This document shows positions 62,541 through 64,000 of a stretch of 64,000 nucleotides of DNA, piece by piece. Origin of the DNA: Flavobacterium proteolyticum (lineage in GTDB: Bacteria > Bacteroidota > Bacteroidia > Flavobacteriales > Flavobacteriaceae). The notes beneath the pieces were generated by a model. The model had not been told where the DNA came from and made no database searches. It saw nothing but the letters and a program-made list of their open reading frames with translations. The position numbers and the translations under genes are program-made. The DNA is taken from positions 248,001 to 312,000 of the forward strand of contig NZ_JADFTZ010000002.1 in assembly GCF_015223105.1 (NCBI RefSeq). Direction: 5' to 3'. Numbering within the stretch: position 1 is the first letter of the stretch; every line of letters begins with the position of its first letter.

Positions 62541-63443
62541 TTATTGTTTCTTTATAAAAGCAGCATACATTACTGGTACTTTGAATTTTGCTGCTTGCTT
62601 TTCTGTTATTTTTTCAGAAATTACAATTCTTTCTTCAATGATTTCAAAACCTGCCTGATTTAGCATATCTCTAATTTCAGTTTCATTGTGAAACAAATAA
62701 ATATGATCAATCATTGGGGCATTAATTGGAGTAGTAATATAACAAACTCCATCTTTATTTAACAATTGGTTGATTTTATTCAACAAATTCAGCGGTTCTT
62801 CTACATGCTCTAACACCTCACCCATGGTAATAAAATCATAGGTTTCACTTTCTCTAAAATCAAAAATATTTTTTAGAAAATAGTTTACTTGATTCGTATT
62901 AATAATACCTTGTGCTAAATCTAATGAGCTTTGACTAATATCAACCAAATCAAATTTTTCGATATTCGTTAGCAAATTTACGGCTTCGTTCATATACAAA
63001 CCGTGTCCGCCACCAATTTCTAAATATTTTTTTCCGCCTTTAGCGTATTTATTAATGTTTTCAATAAAAAACAAAATGCGTTCATATTGATCAAACCAAA
63101 GAAATTGGGCCAAAACCAAACCATGCATGTGATACGTCATGATTTCGGGATTACCGTAGATTCTTTTTTCTACATCATCGAAAGAACTATTAGAATACTT
63201 TCCTTCTCTAATGAATTTGAATCGTTCTTCTAACATATCTTCAATCATATGAAGATAACAATCCACACCAAAATCGATTGATTTTTGATTACGCTCTAGA
63301 TATTCATTGTATTTATTGAAAAAAGAATTGGCTAAGTTTTCATAATCAGTACCATAACCTTCCAAATGAGCCACTAATTTTTCGTAATGCTTTGGATTTT
63401 TTGCTTTAATCTTATCTAATATAACCTTTAAAATGGTACTCAT
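62541..63443 (-). CDS. Class I SAM-dependent methyltransferase
   Basis: 300 residues. KYLEIGGGHGLYMNEAVNLL is SAM motif I (E-x-G-G-G-x-G), followed by FDLVDISQSSLDLAQ, and MGEVLEHVEEPLNLL is the post-II motif of class I enzymes. A helical N-terminal region of about 130 residues is not a known domain to me. It lies three bases behind the FkbH-type gene and two bases before the ACP gene. It may methylate an ACP-bound glyceryl unit, as in FkbG-type steps, or a sugar. Substrate not proven. Confidence 0.88.
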   Translation of the reverse strand: MSTILKVILDKIKAKNPKHYEKLVAHLEGYGTDYENLANSFFNKYNEYLERNQKSIDFGVDCYLHMIEDMLEERFKFIREGKYSNSSFDDVEKRIYGNPEIMTYHMHGLVLAQFLWFDQYERILFFIENINKYAKGGKKYLEIGGGHGLYMNEAVNLLTNIEKFDLVDISQSSLDLAQGIINTNQVNYFLKNIFDFRESETYDFITMGEVLEHVEEPLNLLNKINQLLNKDGVCYITTPINAPMIDHIYLFHNETEIRDMLNQAGFEIIEERIVISEKITEKQAAKFKVPVMYAAFIKKQ

Positions 63444-63446
63444 AAA

Positions 63447-64000
63447 TTATTCATGTGACTTCAAAGTGATGTAATTGGTTCTTTCTTTATATGCTTTCAA
63501 TGGTAAAAACCAGAAATCATTTTCTTGCTCAAAACCTAAATTTTGATAATGATTTTTTACAATTTCGTTTTTTGGAGTTGGAATATATTCACCTATAATA
63601 CGTTCAAAACCATTCGCTTTTGCATACGCTGTTAAAGTATTCAACATAAAGTTTTCCATTCCGCGTTTTAATACACGACAACTCATAAACCAAGACTCAA
63701 TAAACAAATCTGTTTCGCTATTCTTCTTTAAAACAACAACTGCTATCAAACCATTATCCCCAAATTTATCTTCAAGGGTAAAAGCAAAAGTAGCATATTC
63801 ATTGGATTTTGCAAGATTTTCGATATCCGATTCGGTATAACGAACAGTTCTTAAATTAAATTGATTAGATCGTTGCGATAATTGGGCGACCCTTGGAATA
63901 TTAAATTTAGTAAAAGAAGCGACTACAGAAATCATATCCAAACTTTTCAAAAAATCATCTTCGTTTGTAAACTTCTGTTTGGTAACCGTGCGTTGCGCTT
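63447..64000 (-). CDS. FkbH-type HAD-IIIC protein, C-terminal part (cut by window end)
   Basis: The frame stays open to base 64000, and the residues read before the first visible start codon (AQRTVTKQKFTNEDDFLKSL) continue the same protein, so the gene is partial. The visible part has FNIPRVAQLSQRSNQFNLRT followed by VRYTE, a hallmark of the FkbH family between its HAD phosphatase and its GNAT-like domain. The last 100 residues are that GNAT domain (FMLNTLTAYAKANGFERI and IVKNHYQNLGF). FkbH proteins load 1,3-bisphosphoglycerate as a glyceryl thioester on an ACP. Confidence 0.85.
   Translation of the reverse strand, partial: AQRTVTKQKFTNEDDFLKSLDMISVVASFTKFNIPRVAQLSQRSNQFNLRTVRYTESDIENLAKSNEYATFAFTLEDKFGDNGLIAVVVLKKNSETDLFIESWFMSCRVLKRGMENFMLNTLTAYAKANGFERIIGEYIPTPKNEIVKNHYQNLGFEQENDFWFLPLKAYKERTNYITLKSHE

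Noticed and set aside
1-64000. Insertion sequences, prophage genes, integrases, rRNA genes or a replication origin
   Set aside because: No transposase, integrase, phage structural protein, rRNA or DnaA-box cluster was seen in any part of the window.

Overview
The window reads as chromosomal DNA from a member of the Flavobacteriaceae (Bacteroidota), close to Flavobacterium in style. The support is: low GC content; two type IX secretion (T9SS) cargo proteins, one with a type A and one with a type B sorting tail; PorV- and PorP/SprF-family outer membrane proteins; promoters of the Bacteroidota form TTTG-N19-TAnnTTTG (the tRNA-Thr promoter matches exactly); and typical families such as DUF2721, DUF983, DUF4105, DUF4369 and the TIGR03643 family. 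No insertion sequence, prophage, rRNA or CRISPR array was seen. I do not name a species.

Region by region. 1-9.1 kb: mixed housekeeping and envelope genes (TPR-like fragment, TlpA-like thioredoxin, an odd Trp/Arg-rich secreted protein, an L,D-transpeptidase-like lipoprotein, an EamA transporter, AlkB, an M61 peptidase lipoprotein, a DUF4369 lipoprotein). 9.07-9.36 kb: an inverted pair of REP-like palindromes and tRNA-Thr(UGU). 9.4-20.3 kb: manA, a Bcp-type peroxiredoxin, a PTPS, idi, a cold-shock-domain protein, an FAD oxidoreductase, a T9SS type A cargo, an AraC regulator, DUF983 and recQ. 20.3-23.4 kb: a compact run kdsD-tatC-AhpD-like-lptB. 23.4-27.4 kb: a GH25 lysozyme-like protein, pssA, a PorV-family protein and a DUF4105 protein. 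27.5-34.2 kb: a surface-polysaccharide operon on the minus strand (acyltransferase, three glycosyltransferases, a polymerase/ligase, an initiating sugar transferase). 34.3-43.7 kb, minus strand: a T9SS type B adhesin-like protein, PorP/SprF and an OmpA/PD40 protein, followed closely by a GAF histidine kinase, a LytTR response regulator and a single-domain receiver. 44.0-58.1 kb, plus strand: eight consecutive signalling genes (four histidine kinases, one receiver-PAS-DHp hybrid and three single-domain receivers) with no recognisable DNA-binding or enzymatic output. 58.1-64.0 kb, minus strand: a second surface-glycan locus containing an FkbH-type protein (cut by the window end), a methyltransferase, an acyl carrier protein, a GNAT-like protein, a glycosyltransferase-like protein, a hexapeptide acyltransferase and a family-4 glycosyltransferase.

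How the parts may work together. The centre (34-58 kb) looks like a surface-adhesin/T9SS module bound to a large phosphorelay. The divergent 269-bp region between the adhesin-like gene and the first multi-PAS kinase carries two perfect 10-bp direct repeats with a 21-bp period, the usual geometry of a LytTR site, and a LytTR regulator is encoded at the far end of the adhesin transcription unit. This may be an autoregulated circuit in which the kinase array on the other strand senses signals and the receivers relay them. Two glycan loci flank this block, which fits a chromosomal region devoted to cell-surface display. The FkbH-methyltransferase-ACP group suggests ACP-carried glyceryl (C3) units used to decorate a surface glycan.

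Limits: all calls come from reading the sequence and from knowledge of families; no database search was run. Domain edges are approximate.
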